A DNA stretch of 9,723 bases, taken from positions 1 to 9,723 of the forward strand of contig DVFO01000027.1 in assembly GCA_018713215.1 (NCBI GenBank), in the 5' to 3' direction. Made by a program: the position numbers and the translations under genes. The DNA comes from Enterenecus faecium (GTDB lineage Bacteria; Bacillota; Clostridia; Oscillospirales; Oscillospiraceae). How positions within the stretch are numbered: the first letter of the stretch is position 1; each line of letters opens with the position of its first letter. Shown here one piece after another: positions 1 through 6,699 of the stretch. The notes beneath the pieces were generated by a model that did not search any database, had not been told where the DNA came from, and saw only the letters and a program-made list of their open reading frames with translations.

Positions 1-2
1 AC

Positions 3-224
3 CTCTATAAGCTTTGCGATGAAGCGGGGATCAACCGCTTTTGTATGCACGCGCTGCGCCATACCTACGCAACCCGTGCGATTGAAAGTGGAATGCAGCC
101 GAAAGTGCTGCAAAAGTTGCTGGGACACGCCAGCATTAAAACCACAATGGATCGGTATGTCCACGTAACCGATGAAACGCTGGATCAGGCGGTCAAGCAA
201 TTTCAACTTAGCAGCGTATGTTGA
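3..224 (+). CDS. Tyrosine recombinase/integrase, C-terminal fragment (5' end outside window)
   Basis: Frame 3 is open from the window edge to a TGA at 222-224 and gives 73 residues that match the end of the catalytic domain of phage/ICE-type tyrosine recombinases. Visible catalytic elements are HALRH (HxxR, fragment residues 16-19), LLGH (His 42) and the TTMDRYVHV stretch with the nucleophilic tyrosine at residue 52. These are the box II histidine/arginine, the second histidine and the tyrosine of the family, in the usual order and spacing. The protein ends about 20 residues after the tyrosine, which is normal. The gene is cut by the window start, so its N-terminus and DNA-binding domains cannot be judged. 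Such genes commonly lie at the edge of an integrated element, so DNA to the left may be mobile. The element type (phage, ICE, other) cannot be told from here. Confidence 0.9.
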   Translation, partial: LYKLCDEAGINRFCMHALRHTYATRAIESGMQPKVLQKLLGHASIKTTMDRYVHVTDETLDQAVKQFQLSSVC

Positions 225-249
225 TATAACTTCATACAAGTCGATGCGC

Positions 250-285
250 AAATGGCGTAAAAATGGCGTAGCCACCAAAACGCCA
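250..285. repeat. TGGCGT repeat cluster after the integrase, possible recombinase binding or attachment sites
   Basis: The 10-mer AAATGGCGTA occurs twice, at 250-259 and 261-270, and an inverted ACGCCA copy lies at 280-285, pairing with TGGCGT at 264-269. The cluster starts 25 bases after the integrase stop. Tyrosine recombinases often bind short repeats next to their own gene, so these could be arm or core sites of the element. No att core duplication can be shown because the other end of the element is outside the window. Confidence 0.4.
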
Positions 286-336
286 AAGCGCGAAAACCTT
301 GTAAATACGGCATTTTTTAAGGAGATGTAGAGATAT

Positions 337-1434
337 ATGAAATTAGGTATCGTGGGTCTGCCCAACGTGGGCAAATCGACCCTGTTCAACGCCATCACCA
401 ACGCCGGTGCCGAAAGCGCCAACTACCCCTTCTGCACCATCGACCCCAACGTGGGCATCGTAGCCGTCCCCGATGCCCGTCTGGACTGGCTCAGTGAGTT
501 CTATAGCCCTAAGAAGACCACCCCCGCTGTGGTGGAGTTCGTGGACATCGCCGGTCTGGTAAAGGGCGCCAGCCACGGCGAGGGCCTGGGCAACAAGTTC
601 CTGGCCAACATCCGGGAGTGCGCCGCCATTGTCCACGTGGTGCGCTGCTTTGACGACGAAAACGTCATCCACGTGGAGGGCTCCACCAACCCCATCCGGG
701 ACATTGACATCATCGACCTGGAGCTCATTATGGCCGACGTGGAGATGGCCGACCGCCGCATTGACAAGGCCAACAAGGCCGCCAAGGCGGACAAGAAGTT
801 CCTCCACGAGGCCGAGGTGTTCCAGGGCCTGCGGGACTGGCTCAACGAGGGCAAGTCCGCCCGCAGCTACCTCAGCCAGGTGGACGAGGAGGACGCCGCC
901 CTCATCGCCACCAGCGAGCTTTTGTCCCTCAAGCCCGTCATCTACGCCGCCAACCTGGACGAGGAGGGCTTCTCCCACCCCGACGAGGTAGAGTACTATC
1001 AGCAGGTGTCCCAGCGGGCTGCCGAGGAAGGGGCCCAGTGCATCCCCGTATGCGCCCAGCTGGAGGCGGAGATCGCCCAGCTGGACGGCGAGGAGAAGGC
1101 CATGTTCCTGGAGGACTTGGGCATCGCCCAGTCCGGTCTGGACCGTCTCATTAACGCCAGCTACACCCTGTTGGGCCTCATCTCCTACCTCACCGCCGGT
1201 GAGGACGAGTGCCGCGCCTGGACCATCACCAACGGCACCAAGGCCCCCCAGGCCGCCGGTAAGATTCACTCCGACTTCGAGCGGGGCTTCATCCGGGCCG
1301 AGACCGTGGCCTTTGAGGACCTGAAGGCCTGCGGCTCCATGGCCGCCGCCCGAGAGAAGGGCTTGATCCGCTCGGAAGGCAAGGACTACGTAGTTAAGGA
1401 CGGAGACATCATTCTCTTCCGCTTCAATGTATAA
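337..1434 (+). CDS. ychF: Redox-regulated ATPase/GTPase YchF (Obg family)
   Basis: 365 residues, the usual length (about 363). YchF is a cytosolic, ribosome-associated P-loop NTPase that prefers ATP to GTP in characterised members; its exact role is unsettled. The P-loop GLPNVGKST is at residues 7-15, the switch I region PFCTIDPNVG at 31-40 and the G3 motif DIAGLVKGAS at 70-79. The G4 position reads NLDE (206-209), the NxxE form that replaces NKxD and explains the ATP preference of this subfamily. The coiled-coil insertion is around 130-180. The C-terminal TGS domain spans about 282-365, with a TNGTKAP...GKIHSDFERGFIRAE signature. An AAGGAGATG Shine-Dalgarno at 319-327 fixes the ATG at 337. 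No clear promoter was found. The next gene on the same strand starts 323 bases later, so co-transcription is not assured. Confidence 0.97.
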   Translation: MKLGIVGLPNVGKSTLFNAITNAGAESANYPFCTIDPNVGIVAVPDARLDWLSEFYSPKKTTPAVVEFVDIAGLVKGASHGEGLGNKFLANIRECAAIVHVVRCFDDENVIHVEGSTNPIRDIDIIDLELIMADVEMADRRIDKANKAAKADKKFLHEAEVFQGLRDWLNEGKSARSYLSQVDEEDAALIATSELLSLKPVIYAANLDEEGFSHPDEVEYYQQVSQRAAEEGAQCIPVCAQLEAEIAQLDGEEKAMFLEDLGIAQSGLDRLINASYTLLGLISYLTAGEDECRAWTITNGTKAPQAAGKIHSDFERGFIRAETVAFEDLKACGSMAAAREKGLIRSEGKDYVVKDGDIILFRFNV

Positions 1435-1440
1435 TCATTT

Positions 1441-1600
1441 CTCGAAAACGCAAGCGTTTTCTCGAGGGGATGCAGCCCGCTGCATGCATAATCGGGTCAA
1501 AGGACGACCCGATTCCACACTGGCGGGCTGAGAAGTGTTTTTTCCGAGGCGCATGTCCCCGGAAAAACAGATTTCAATTTTTTCCCGCCTGCGGGCGGAA
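1441..1600. repeat. Array of perfect stem-loops, probable dispersed palindromic repeat
   Basis: Most of the 323-base gap between ychF and the permease is made of consecutive inverted repeats. They are: 1441-1466 (CTCGA plus AAACGC pairing with GCGTTT and TCGAG, loop AA, small bulge); 1470-1485 (ATGCAG/CTGCAT, loop CCCG); 1490-1514 (AATCGGGTC/GACCCGATT, 9 bp perfect, 7-base loop); 1539-1567 (TTTTTCCG/CGGAAAAA); and 1584-1595 (CCCGC/GCGGG). Weaker pairings continue to about 1670, for example CATGG/CCATG. None of the early hairpins is followed by a real T-tract, so they are not typical terminators. Possible roles are a mobile or REP-like repeat, a structured 3'/5' RNA, or mRNA stabilisation. No gene is supported here; a 31-codon ATG frame on the minus strand lacks a ribosome binding site. 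Confidence 0.55.
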
Positions 1601-1678
1601 AACTCTGCCGAGGGCTTTTGTCAATGCAAGATCGTCACGACTCCCTGCATGGTCTTTGGCTTTTTCCATGACAATCTC

Positions 1679-1714
1679 GGAGGGAACACCTTGTGTTCCC
1701 TCCCGGTGTTTTTT
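1679..1714 (+). terminator. Terminator/attenuator-like hairpin in the permease leader
   Basis: GGAGGGAACAC (1679-1689) pairs perfectly with GTGTTCCCTCC (1693-1703) with a 3-base loop. Five bases further lies a T-run at 1709-1714. A competing pairing, AACACC (1685-1690) with GGTGTT (1705-1710), places its stem directly against the T-run, as an intrinsic terminator would. The two structures share bases and exclude each other. This lies 44 bases before the permease start, a position typical of attenuation, but no ligand-binding aptamer such as the purine riboswitch core was recognised upstream. Confidence 0.45.
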
Positions 1715-1757
1715 AAGTATGGACAACACAAAGAGAAAACGAGAAGGAGAGAAGCAG

Positions 1758-3080
1758 ATGAAACAAACCAAATCCGACACGGTATTCCAGTGGAAGGGTA
1801 TCCCCCCCACGGGCCAGCTCATTCCCCTGGGACTCCAGCACGTGGTGGCTGCCGTGGTGGGCATCATCACCCCCGCCATCCTCATCTCCAACACCTGTAG
1901 CCTCAGCGAGGAGCAGAAGACCCTGATGATTCAGGTCTCCCTCATCCTCACCGCCCTGGCCACCCTCCTCCAGCTGTTCCCCATCTTCGGGCGCATCGGA
2001 GCGGGCCTGCCCGTCATTATGGGCATCAGCTTTGCCTACATCCCCACCCTCCAGGCCATCGGCGCGGAGTTCGGCATCGCCACCATCTTGGGCGCGGAGA
2101 TCATCGGCGGCTGTGTGGCCATCGTCTTCGGCATCTTCGTCAAGTGGATTCGTCCACTCTTCCCGCCCCTGGTCACCGGCACCGTCATCTTCACCATCGG
2201 CCTGTCCCTCTACCCCACTGCCGTGAAGTACATGGCTGGCGGGGCTGGCACCCCTGAGTTTGGCACTCCCAAGAGCTGGCTGGTGGCTCTCATCACCCTG
2301 GTGGTGGTCATTGCCCTGACCAACTTCACCCGTGGCATCACCAAGCTGGGCGCCATCCTCATCGGCATGATTGTGGGCTACATCATCTCCATCCCTCTGG
2401 ATCTGGTGGACTTCTCCTCCATCGGCTCCGCCCAGTGGTTCGCCCTGCCCCAGTTCATGCCCTTTGAGATCAAGTTCGTGCCCTCCGCCGCCGTGTCCCT
2501 GAGCATTGTCTACGTGGTCAACGCCGTGCAGACCATCGGCGACCTCAGCTCCACCACCATGGGCGGCCTGGACCGTATGCCCACCGACCGCGAGCTGTCC
2601 GGCGGCATCATCGGCCAGGGCGTCATGAGCGTCCTGGGCGCCTTCTTCGGCGGCCTGCCCACCGCCACCTACAGCCAGAACGTGGGCATTGTCACCGTCA
2701 ACCGGGTCATCAACCGGTCCGTGTTCGCCCTGGCCTCCGGCATTCTGCTGGTGGCGGGCCTGATGCCCAAGTTCGCCTCCCTGCTCACCACCATTCCCCA
2801 GAGCGTCATCGGCGGCGCCACCATCTCCGTGTTTGCCGCCATCACCATGACCGGCATCCGCATGATCACCCAGGGCGGCTTTACTCCCCGGAAGAGCGCC
2901 GTCATGGGCCTGTCTGTGGCCATGGGCGTGGGCATCACCCAGGTGTCCGGCTGCCTGTCCGGCGCTGGCTTCCCCGGCTGGGTGAACACCGTGTTCGGCT
3001 CCTCCTCCGTGGTGGTGGCCACCATTATGGCCATCGTCCTCAACCTCATCATTCCCAAGGAAGAGGAAGCCCAGAAGTAA
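1758..3080 (+). CDS. NCS2-family nucleobase permease (xanthine/uracil type)
   Basis: 440 residues, normal for the nucleobase:cation symporter-2 family, which imports purines or uracil across the inner membrane with protons or sodium. Recognisable parts are GLQHV in TM1 (25-29), the TM8 region with GD at 261-262, the family signature around QNVG (307-310), and about 14 hydrophobic segments with many Gly/Pro breaks. The usual carboxylate in TM8 (ExxGD) appears here as glutamine 258 (QTIGD), and the signature has Asn where Thr is common. Both are seen directly, but their effect on substrate is unknown. The start is set at 1758 by AAGGAG at 1744-1749, 8 bases upstream; the in-frame ATG at 1719 and longer extensions have no ribosome binding site and run through palindromes. 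Substrate (xanthine, uracil, guanine or other) cannot be assigned, so no symbol is given. Confidence 0.9.
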   Translation: MKQTKSDTVFQWKGIPPTGQLIPLGLQHVVAAVVGIITPAILISNTCSLSEEQKTLMIQVSLILTALATLLQLFPIFGRIGAGLPVIMGISFAYIPTLQAIGAEFGIATILGAEIIGGCVAIVFGIFVKWIRPLFPPLVTGTVIFTIGLSLYPTAVKYMAGGAGTPEFGTPKSWLVALITLVVVIALTNFTRGITKLGAILIGMIVGYIISIPLDLVDFSSIGSAQWFALPQFMPFEIKFVPSAAVSLSIVYVVNAVQTIGDLSSTTMGGLDRMPTDRELSGGIIGQGVMSVLGAFFGGLPTATYSQNVGIVTVNRVINRSVFALASGILLVAGLMPKFASLLTTIPQSVIGGATISVFAAITMTGIRMITQGGFTPRKSAVMGLSVAMGVGITQVSGCLSGAGFPGWVNTVFGSSSVVVATIMAIVLNLIIPKEEEAQK

Positions 3081-3122
3081 AAAAGTTTTGCCGCCCGGCA
3101 GAGCCGGGCGGCAATCTTTTTT
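3079..3122. terminator. Bidirectional intrinsic terminator between permease and dut
   Basis: A 12-bp perfect stem, TTGCCGCCCGGC (3088-3099) with GCCGGGCGGCAA (3103-3114), has a 3-base AGA loop. On the plus strand it is followed by T6 at 3117-3122. On the minus strand the A6 at 3079-3084, overlapping the permease stop codon, gives a matching T-run. It therefore suits both convergent genes, the permease and dut. Confidence 0.92.
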
Positions 3123-3123
3123 C

Positions 3124-3567
3124 TTATTTACTTCCAGTGGAGCCGAAGCCGCCCTCGCCCCGGACGGTGTCGTCCAGCTCCTCCTGCTGGGTGAACTGGG
3201 CGGTGAGGTAGGGGGCGATGACCAGCTGGGCGATGCGGTCGCCGCACTCCACAGTGCGGCTCTCGCCGCTGTGGTTGTGCAGGGCCACCATCAGCTCGCC
3301 CCGGTAGTCGGCGTCAATGACCCCCACCTTGTTGGCGGGCGCCAGCCCCTGCTTGGTGGCAAGGCCAGACCGGGCGTACACCAGGCCCACAAAGCCCTGA
3401 GGGATGGCCAGGGCCAGCCCGGTGTGAATGAGCACCGTCTCCCCAGGAGCCACGGTGACGGGACCGTCGGTGACGGCATACAGGTCCGCCCCGGCCGCGT
3501 CCACACTGCCATAGGTGGGCATCTTGGCCCGGGGGTCTAAGAGTTTTACCGCAACAGATTGTGTCAT
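3124..3567 (-). CDS. dut: Deoxyuridine 5'-triphosphate nucleotidohydrolase (dUTPase)
   Basis: 147 residues, the size of the trimeric all-beta dUTPases. It hydrolyses dUTP to dUMP and pyrophosphate in the cytosol, keeping uracil out of DNA and providing the dTMP precursor. All five family motifs are present in order: AAGADLYA (24-31), ARSGLA (65-70), GVIDADYRGE (82-91, with the probable catalytic Asp 85), GDRIAQLV (109-116) and RGEGGFGSTG (136-145, the P-loop-like tail that closes on the nucleotide). GGAGG at 3577-3581 on the minus strand, 9 bases before the ATG, fixes the start. It lies 80 bases after nrdG on the same strand, separated by a strong hairpin, so it may be reached by partial read-through or by its own promoter; none was convincing. 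Confidence 0.97.
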   Translation of the reverse strand: MTQSVAVKLLDPRAKMPTYGSVDAAGADLYAVTDGPVTVAPGETVLIHTGLALAIPQGFVGLVYARSGLATKQGLAPANKVGVIDADYRGELMVALHNHSGESRTVECGDRIAQLVIAPYLTAQFTQQEELDDTVRGEGGFGSTGSK

Positions 3568-3608
3568 AAGTGGAGTCCTCCATATACAATTTCATTTATC
3601 CTATCACA

Positions 3609-3643
3609 AAGGCCCGGACAAGCGCAAGCTGTGTCCGGGCCTT
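3609..3643 (-). terminator. Hairpin between nrdG and dut, probable (leaky) terminator of nrdDG
   Basis: AAGGCCCGGACA (3609-3620) pairs perfectly over 12 bp with TGTCCGGGCCTT (3632-3643), with an 11-base loop. It lies directly after the nrdG stop at 3648. On the minus strand the stem is followed only by TTTGTG, a weak T-tract, so termination may be incomplete and allow some read-through into dut. Confidence 0.65.
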
Positions 3644-3647
3644 CTTG

Positions 3648-4196
3648 TTATTTCTGTATGGGCTGGATGGTGTGCTCGCCCTTCCACTCCACCACTTGGT
3701 GGGCTTTCAGGCTGGAAGGCACATCAATGATGCGCTGGTTGGCAGAGCCACGGAAGCGCAGGTTTAAGTCCTTGAGCTCCTCCACAAAGCGGCCATCCAC
3801 CAGCACGTCGATGAGGGAGAGCATCTCGTCGGTGTGTTCACACCGGGCGCGGCTTTCCTGCCACAGCTCCCCGTCCAGGGTGTAGCCGGAGTAGCACCAG
3901 ATTTCCTTGTCCGGATAACGCTCCTTCACCCGCCGCAGGAAGGGCAGCAGCACCGCCTGGTTGGCGGGCTCAAAGGGCTCGCCGCCCAGCAGGGACAGGC
4001 CCTTGAGATAAGAGGGAGCCAGGGCCTCCAGGATTTTGTCCTCCACCTCCGGGGTGAAGGGGTTGCCGTAGCAGAAGTCCCAGGCCTCCTCATTGAAGCA
4101 GCCGGGGCAGTGGTGGGTGCAGCCGGAGACGAACAGGGACACCCGCACCCCGGGGCCGTTGGCCACATCCGCCCACTTGATGGTGGCGTAATTCAT
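3648..4196 (-). CDS. nrdG: Anaerobic ribonucleoside-triphosphate reductase activating protein
   Basis: 182 residues. This is a radical-SAM enzyme that forms the glycyl radical on NrdD, using S-adenosylmethionine and a [4Fe-4S] cluster. The cluster motif CTHHCPGC (C26, C30, C33) has the CX3CX2C spacing. It is followed by SLLGGEP (68-74), the SAM-amino-group GGE-type motif, then DVLVDGRF (130-137) and RFRGSANQRIID (148-159), which are typical of NrdG. It is somewhat longer than the E. coli protein (154) because of a C-terminal extension, as is common in Firmicutes. The start is fixed by AGGGAG about 4 bases upstream. It begins 15 bases after the nrdD stop on the same strand, so the two form an operon. 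Confidence 0.96.
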   Translation of the reverse strand: MNYATIKWADVANGPGVRVSLFVSGCTHHCPGCFNEEAWDFCYGNPFTPEVEDKILEALAPSYLKGLSLLGGEPFEPANQAVLLPFLRRVKERYPDKEIWCYSGYTLDGELWQESRARCEHTDEMLSLIDVLVDGRFVEELKDLNLRFRGSANQRIIDVPSSLKAHQVVEWKGEHTIQPIQK

Positions 4197-4211
4197 GCAG
4201 CTCCCTCTCTC

Positions 4212-6335
4212 TTACAGGTGGAGCACCCGGGACTTGATCTCCTTGGTCTTGCCCACGTTCCAGAAGTTCTCGCCCAGGTAGCCGCAGGTGCGGCGGGTGA
4301 CGTTCATCTTGTTGTGGTCCTTGTTTCCACAGCTGGGGCACTCCCACTGACCTTCGTCGTTGATCTGAATCTCCCCGTCGTAGCCGCACACCTGGCAGTA
4401 GTCGCTCTTGGTGTTGAACTCGGCGTACTGGATGTTGTCGTAGATGTAGCGCACCACATCCTCCAGAGCCTCCAGGTTGTGGCGCATGTTGGGCACCTCC
4501 ACATAGGAGATGGCGCCGCCGGAGGAGATCTTCTGGAACTGGCTCTCAAAGTGGAACTTGGAGAAGGCATCCACATGCTCCCGCACGTCCACGTGGTAGG
4601 AGTTGGTGTAGTAGCCCTTGTCGGTGACATCCTCAATGGTGCCGTACTTCTCCTGGTCGATGCGGGCAAAGCGGTAGCACAGGCTCTCGGCGGGGGTGCC
4701 GTACAGGGCAAAGCCCAGGCCGGTCTCCTTCTTCCACCGGTCGGTGGTCTCCCGCAGGTGGCGCATCACCCGCAGGGCAAACTCCTCGCCCTCGGGGGTG
4801 GTGTGGGAGCAGCCCTTCACCAGCTTCGTCAGCTCGTACAGGCCGATGTAGCCCAGAGACAGGGTGGAGTAACCGCCCTCCAGCAGCTTGTCAATGGTCT
4901 CGCCCTTCTCCAGGCGGGCGATGGCGCCGTACTGCCAGTGGATGGGGGACACGTCGGAGTGGACCCCCTTCAGGGCGTTGTGGCGGCACATGAGGGCCTC
5001 ATAGCACAGCTCCAGGCGCTGGTCCAGCTCGGTCCAGAACTTGTCCTCGTCGCCGCCGGAGACAATGCCGATCTGGGGGAGGTTGATGGACACCACGCCC
5101 TGATTGAAGCGGCCCTCGAACTTGTAGTTGCCGTTCTCGTCCTTCCAGGGGGAGAGGAAGGAGCGGCAGCCCATGGGGGAGAACACATTGCCCTCATAGT
5201 TCTCCTTCATCTTCTTGGCGGAGATGTAGTCGGGGTACATGCGCTTGGCAGAGCACTTCACCGCCAGGCGGGTGAGGTAGTCGTACTTGCCGCCCTTGAG
5301 GCAGTTGCACTCATCCAGCACGTACACCAGCTTGGGGAAGGCGGGGGTGATGTACACGCCCTTCTCGTTCTTGATGCCCTCCAGGCGCTGGGTGAGAATC
5401 TCCTCGATGATGGCGGCGTTCTCCTCCATATAGGGGTCGTTCTCCCGCAGCACCAGGAAGAGGGTGACAAAGGGAGACTGGCCGTTGGTGGTCATGAGGG
5501 TGTTGATCTGATACTGGATGGTCTGCACGCCGCTCTTCAGCTCGTCCTTGGTGCGGGCCTTGGCGATCTTCTCCACGGTCTCGTCGTCCAGCTCGGGGGC
5601 GGCCTCCCGGGTGCGGCGCAGGTACTTCTCATAGGTCAGGCGCAGGTACTTGCCCAGGTGGCTCATCTCCACCGACTGGCCGCCGTACTGGTTGGAGGCC
5701 ACACAGGCGATGATCTGGGTGACGATGGTGCAGGCCACCTGGAAGCTCTTGGGGGACTCGATGAGCTTGCCGTTGATCATGGTGCCGTTGTCCAGCATGT
5801 CCCCGATGTTCACCAGGCAGCAGTTGAAGATGTGCTGGACAAAGTAGTCGGCGTCGTGGAAGTGGAGCACGCCGTCGTCGTGGGCCTTGGAGATCTTCTC
5901 CGGCAGCAGCAGACGACGGGTCAGGTCCCGGCTCACCTCACCGGCGATGTAGTCGCGCTGGGTGGAGGCGATGGCGGTGTTCTTGTTGGAGTTCTCCTCG
6001 GCCAGGTCCTTGTTATCGTTGCGGATCAGAGCCAGGATGGACTCGTCGGTGGTGTTGGCCTTGCGCACCAGAGCGCGGGTATAGCGGTAGATGATATAAG
6101 CTTTGGCCAGCTCATACTTCTCCGCCTCCATCAGGCGCTTCTCCACCATATCTTGTATGTCTTCCACCAGCAGGCGCTTGCGGTCCTTGCTGGCTACGGA
6201 GTCGGCGATGGCTTCAATGGAGGCATCGTCCATGCGATAGGGTTCCTCCACCGCCAGATTGGCCTTCTGAATGGCCACGACAATCTTGCTGCGGTCAAAG
6301 TCTACAGTGGAGCCATCTCGCTTGATTACTTTCAT
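4212..6335 (-). CDS. nrdD: Anaerobic (class III) ribonucleoside-triphosphate reductase
   Basis: 707 residues (E. coli 712). A glycyl-radical enzyme that reduces NTPs to dNTPs without oxygen. The N-terminal ATP-cone (about 3-95, beginning KVIKRDGSTVDFD) is the allosteric activity site. The ten-stranded barrel core follows; SPMGCRS (Cys 390) is the likely thiyl-radical cysteine and NCC (171-173) lies in the active-site region. The C-terminal zinc site has CxxC pairs at 647/650 and 666/669. The radical glycine is Gly 685 in RTCGYLG. The start is chosen at MKVIKRDG because the family begins there; the frame extends 28 codons further upstream, but into the inverted-repeat element. The ribosome site is modest (AAAGGG about 8 bases upstream). 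It is the first gene of nrdD-nrdG(-dut), with an unusually long leader of over 300 bases. Confidence 0.97.
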   Translation of the reverse strand: MKVIKRDGSTVDFDRSKIVVAIQKANLAVEEPYRMDDASIEAIADSVASKDRKRLLVEDIQDMVEKRLMEAEKYELAKAYIIYRYTRALVRKANTTDESILALIRNDNKDLAEENSNKNTAIASTQRDYIAGEVSRDLTRRLLLPEKISKAHDDGVLHFHDADYFVQHIFNCCLVNIGDMLDNGTMINGKLIESPKSFQVACTIVTQIIACVASNQYGGQSVEMSHLGKYLRLTYEKYLRRTREAAPELDDETVEKIAKARTKDELKSGVQTIQYQINTLMTTNGQSPFVTLFLVLRENDPYMEENAAIIEEILTQRLEGIKNEKGVYITPAFPKLVYVLDECNCLKGGKYDYLTRLAVKCSAKRMYPDYISAKKMKENYEGNVFSPMGCRSFLSPWKDENGNYKFEGRFNQGVVSINLPQIGIVSGGDEDKFWTELDQRLELCYEALMCRHNALKGVHSDVSPIHWQYGAIARLEKGETIDKLLEGGYSTLSLGYIGLYELTKLVKGCSHTTPEGEEFALRVMRHLRETTDRWKKETGLGFALYGTPAESLCYRFARIDQEKYGTIEDVTDKGYYTNSYHVDVREHVDAFSKFHFESQFQKISSGGAISYVEVPNMRHNLEALEDVVRYIYDNIQYAEFNTKSDYCQVCGYDGEIQINDEGQWECPSCGNKDHNKMNVTRRTCGYLGENFWNVGKTKEIKSRVLHL

Positions 6336-6369
6336 TTGTAACGCCCTTTCTCCCGTTATTTTTATCCTA

Positions 6370-6530
6370 GGGCGCATCTGAAAACAAAGAAATCGACGAA
6401 TTTTCCACAAGCAACGCACAGATACGAGGCAAGAAACGCAGGAATCCTGGATGGATTCCGAGTGTTTTTAACGAAGTAGCTGGCGTTGATGGTTGGAAAA
6501 GTCAAAGATTTCGACTTTTCAGATCGCCCC
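6370..6530. mobile_element. MITE-like inverted-repeat element in the nrdD leader
   Basis: A 161-bp stretch is bounded by imperfect terminal inverted repeats of about 38 bp. The left end, reading inward, and the reverse complement of the right end share GGG...ATCTGAAAA, then GAAATC and TTTTCC, with few gaps. Both ends are flanked by TA (6368-6369 and 6531-6532), consistent with a TA target duplication. Internal nested pairings are CAACGC/GCGTTG (6412-6417/6483-6488), CAG/CTG, AAACGC/GTGTTT with one G-T pair (6434-6439/6462-6467), and the perfect hairpin GGAATCC/GGATTCC (6441-6447/6453-6459). A second perfect hairpin is GAAAAGTC/GACTTTTC (6496-6503/6513-6520). It has no coding capacity. It could also be a structured RNA carried on the nrdD transcript. 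Confidence 0.6.
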
Positions 6531-6540
6531 TAAGCGGGAC

Positions 6541-6655
6541 AAAGCGGCGGTCGCCCCAGGTGGGACAACACACCGTCGTCATCGCATTCTATGGAATTCA
6601 GCCGCCACATCCTCCAGGGAGTCCGGGATTTCCCCTAGTCGAGTGGCGCTTAGAC
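6541..6655. other. Nrd leader spacer with nothing recognised
   Basis: This part of the 499-base gap between nrdD and the cysteine-rich gene lies between the MITE-like element and the minus-strand promoter. It would be transcribed as 5' leader of nrdD. I found no gene, aptamer core or convincing operator in it. A CATAGAAT on the minus strand at 6586-6593 lacks a matching -35. Confidence 0.5.
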
Positions 6656-6684
6656 AGAATACCATATCTTGTGGCTGTTGTAAA
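6656..6684 (-). promoter_or_regulatory. Sigma-A-type promoter for nrdDG
   Basis: On the minus strand TTTACA (plus 6679-6684) is separated by 17 bases from TATTCT (plus 6656-6661), with TGG just before the -10 giving an extended -10. These match 5/6 and 4/6 of the consensus. Transcription would start near 6649, about 314 bases before the nrdD ATG, and run through the inverted-repeat element. Confidence 0.5.
6659..6674. promoter_or_regulatory. NrdR-box-like site 1, overlapping the nrdD promoter
   Basis: ATACCATATCTTGTGG matches the published NrdR box consensus (acaCwATATwTwGTGt) at 12 of 16 positions, by my alignment. It falls between the -35 and -10 of the minus-strand promoter, where a repressor would block initiation. 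NrdR represses ribonucleotide reductase genes when dATP is high. Confidence 0.4.
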
Positions 6685-6699
6685 TAGCGGCTTTGATTA

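Noticed and set aside
1574..1666. 31-codon minus-strand ORF (MEKAKDHAGSRDD...) in the hairpin region
   Set aside because: No Shine-Dalgarno precedes the ATG, and the sequence is part of the repeat-like palindromic block, so coding is not supported.
1470..1757. 96-codon N-terminal extension of the permease frame
   Set aside because: It runs through palindromic DNA, has no family similarity and lacks a ribosome binding site; AAGGAG before 1758 and normal family length support the shorter start.
1435..1757. Purine riboswitch before the permease
   Set aside because: The conserved purine-aptamer loops and junction were not found; only hairpins and an attenuator-like structure are visible.
3834..6341. 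Very long plus-strand frame (835 codons) opposite nrdD and nrdG
   Set aside because: It is the antisense shadow of GC-rich nrdD/nrdG codons. The product is a low-complexity Val/Leu/Gly/His string without motifs, while the minus strand carries fully recognisable enzymes.
6336..6419. Upstream extension of nrdD by 28 codons
   Set aside because: It enters the inverted-repeat element, and class III reductases start with the ATP-cone at MKVIKRDG.
6586..6593. Second CATAGAAT on the minus strand as a sigma-K promoter for nrdD
   Set aside because: No AC at the required distance upstream; a sigma-A-type promoter nearby is better supported.
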